Source: Lichenostomus cassidix
Lineage: Eukaryota; Chordata; Aves; Passeriformes; Meliphagidae
Assembly (NCBI GenBank): GCA_008360975.2
Contig: CM039184.1
Coordinates: 38,799,797-38,863,796 of the forward strand
DNA: 64,000 bases
Reading direction: 5' to 3'
This document shows, in pieces, positions 62,041-64,000 of the stretch (positions are counted from its first letter, which is position 1; each line of letters starts with the position of its first letter). A program made the translations under genes and the position numbers. Under the pieces are notes generated by a model. That model ran no database searches and was not told the origin of the DNA. It was given only the letters and a program-made list of their open reading frames with translations.

Positions 62041-62067
62041 CTCACTATTTGGATAAGATAGTGAAAG
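62041..62067 (+). CDS. TENM3: Teneurin-3 27-nt microexon (splice insert A between EGF7 and EGF8)
   Basis: The exon supplies CT, eight codons and G. With the first base from the previous exon it encodes AHYLDKIVK, the nine-residue alternative insert known between EGF7 and EGF8 of teneurin-3, and leaves the frame unchanged. It is preceded by a strong pyrimidine tract (TGTCTGTCTGTTTTTTTTCTTTTT) and CAAG, and followed by a weak donor GTACTG. A short exon, phase 1-1, length divisible by three, with a weak donor: this is the profile of a regulated neuronal microexon. In mammals inclusion changes the angle of the EGF rod, dimer form and partner choice (homophilic versus latrophilin). The exact match of the peptide to the known insert makes a chance call very unlikely. 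Confidence 0.93.
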
Positions 62068-64000
62068 GTACTGTATATTTGCTCTTTGACATGCCTATAT
62101 CTACATGGTTTTTTTATATATTAATATATAGTTAAAAACATACTAGTCTGGGCAAAAGAACCTTCTCTTACATACATTCCATGGATTATTTATATAGTTC
62201 ATATGGCTTTCAACTCATCTCAAAATTTTGTTTCTGTTATATGGTAACACTTTATCAGTAATTATACATTTATATATAAACTGTATACATGTATTAGATT
62301 TAATCTGAACCAATAACTGAAGATAGTATTCATTTGCTGTTTGGCACTTTTTTTTGTTAGCTTTTTCATTGGACCTCTGCCTACAAAACCCTAAATATTG
62401 AGGGTACAAAGCAAAGTGACACTCTTGGCACAGAACAAGTGTCATTATTTCTAAAGAACAGATTAATTATACAGATGTGTGTGTTTATATACAGACAGAT
62501 CAATAGAATTCCTGAGGTTTTTAAGCTTTTGATTATCTAAATGTAGAAAATCCATAGGAAATTAAGACTTGTATCTTGTATGAGTCTAGAAAAATCTTAA
62601 ATAGTTTATTCAACATTTTCAATTGAGAGGTTCAAGGATACAAAAGCCTAACATGAAACAGCAAATATTCTTGTATCTTCAGTTACGGTAAAAATTGATT
62701 GAGAAAACTGTTTAAAATATTCCTACCCCCCTTTCCCTGAGTATCTTTCTCTATTCCTTGTGTTTTTTTCATTAGAATATGGCAATATTGATGGCAATAT
62801 CCAGGCTTTCACACAATAAGTCTTGAGTGTACCCAGTTGACTCCTAAATTGCTTTGTCAGTATTGCAATTATATATGTGAGTCTTCTGTAAGTCAGATAG
62901 AAGAAATATAAAGAAAAAAGTAGATCTCAGTACATTAACAAATACTATCAGCATAAAAGTAGCAAGACTAATTTCAGCCTGGCATGATGGCACAATATCC
63001 ATAACTGTAGCATCCCCATACTTCCTCACAGGAGGTTTTCCTGATTCTCTGCCTTCTACGAGTGATTTGACAAGAGTTAAGCTCCCTTTGTAACTTTTTT
63101 CTGAGAATGTTTGTAATTTGGAGCTTCATGGTTGAAAGGAGTCAGTAAATTCAAAACTCTTTAGAAGACAAAAGACAATTTACTTCTGAAAAACTGCTCT
63201 AAGCTCAACTAAGCTTAACCAAAATGGATCAGTAGGTTAGTTCACAAAGATAGGTGTTCTAAAAAGTAAAGAACTGTTTACCCAGTTACTTAGGGGTTTT
63301 CGACGAAAACTTACAGAAAATTGTTGTGTCCAGAAATATCTGATTTGTAGCCACCTTCTCATAAGATACTTAGTGCCATATCTGTACTTGCTTCTGTCAG
63401 TGTCTTATCATAGTCATAGATAAGGAACACTGAAATCTACATATTTATAGTGTTGTCATCCTCATACAGATCATGTTGGCTGCATGCCAGATTTCATCAC
63501 TAGGAACTGACAGATACTGTTTTTTTTAATGCAATGTTAGACTGAAAACAATTATCGATTTTGGATATATTAAATTATGTTAATTGTTTCCCAAATTTTC
63601 CCTCCTTGGCCATAAAAGCAGACAAGATAGGATATAAAGGTAACAGCACAAAAGCCTTAGGGAGATTGTCACAAAAAATCACTCTCTGCTATCTGTCTTG
63701 AAGCACGTCACTACCGTGTTTTTGTTCAGTCTATCAATGTTTATTGTGGTCCTTATGGTATTTCATTTTGTCCGTCCTAAGTAATCAAATACGCACAGCT
63801 ATTACATTTAGTTGGAAATCCTGTTGGTCCTGTCCCATCCGTATGCAGCCTGAATCCTAATGTTTGTTAGAATAGATGCTAAGCTGCTTCACTATTTCCT
63901 GGGCTTTGCTTATTCTGTGAAAAGGAATGTATTTTAGCATAAAGTATAGTCATTAAAACTGGCCTATACTTTGTGCAATTATTTAACGCACTGTAATTTC
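62068..64000 (+). other. TENM3: TENM3 intron downstream of the microexon (partial)
   Basis: Starts with GTACTG and runs off the window. It is AT-rich, and I see no EGF8 exon (expected to begin with the codons for DKIGY... or similar), no transposon and no RNA gene in it. The next coding exon must lie to the right of the window. Confidence 0.85.

Noticed and set aside
1..64000. CRISPR arrays, bacterial operons, riboswitches, integrated viral genomes
   Set aside because: No regularly spaced direct repeats, no prokaryotic gene organisation and no recognisable LTR or viral gene. The window is ordinary vertebrate intron and exon sequence.

Overview
The window is vertebrate, and most likely avian, genomic DNA. 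It is AT-rich with long introns, low repeat density, and interspersed repeats that are almost all CR1 LINE fragments with the bird-type 3' end (degenerate ATTCTATG-like units). Nothing looks bacterial or viral. There are no operons, CRISPR arrays or rRNA genes, and no convincing tRNA.

One protein-coding gene is supported. It runs left to right on the + strand across the whole window and continues beyond both edges: TENM3 (teneurin-3, formerly ODZ3). I identified it from protein sequence remembered for the four vertebrate teneurins, not from a database search. Nine exons are present, totalling 1,499 nt (about 499 codons), all with AG/GT borders and compatible phases: 11907-12145, 32385-32507, 36224-36438, 42985-43195, 43719-43820, 43966-44160, 45502-45702, 48639-48824 and 62041-62067. 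In order they encode the end of the intracellular domain plus the transmembrane helix, the extracellular juxtamembrane linker, seven EGF-like repeats, and a 27-nt microexon that corresponds to the known teneurin alternative insert between EGF7 and EGF8. The 5' exons (start codon, most of the intracellular domain) and the 3' exons (EGF8, beta-propeller, YD shell, C-terminal region) lie outside the window.

Layout: 1-11.9 kb is an upstream intron with a nested pair of CR1 elements. 12.1-32.4 kb is a 20-kb intron that interrupts the transmembrane-helix coding sequence and holds two CR1 copies. 32.4-43.2 kb holds the linker exons. 43.7-48.8 kb is a compact EGF cluster. 48.8-62.0 kb is a 13-kb intron upstream of the microexon, and the rest is the start of the next intron.

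The non-coding points most worth checking are the regulated-looking microexon (weak donor, long pyrimidine tract, upstream UGCAUG), a pair of about 42-bp octamer-containing elements 2 kb apart, two perfect 20-bp palindromes, an unexplained 51-bp duplication, and a CpG-dense EGF6-7 exon in AT-rich surroundings. I found no clearly novel biological system.
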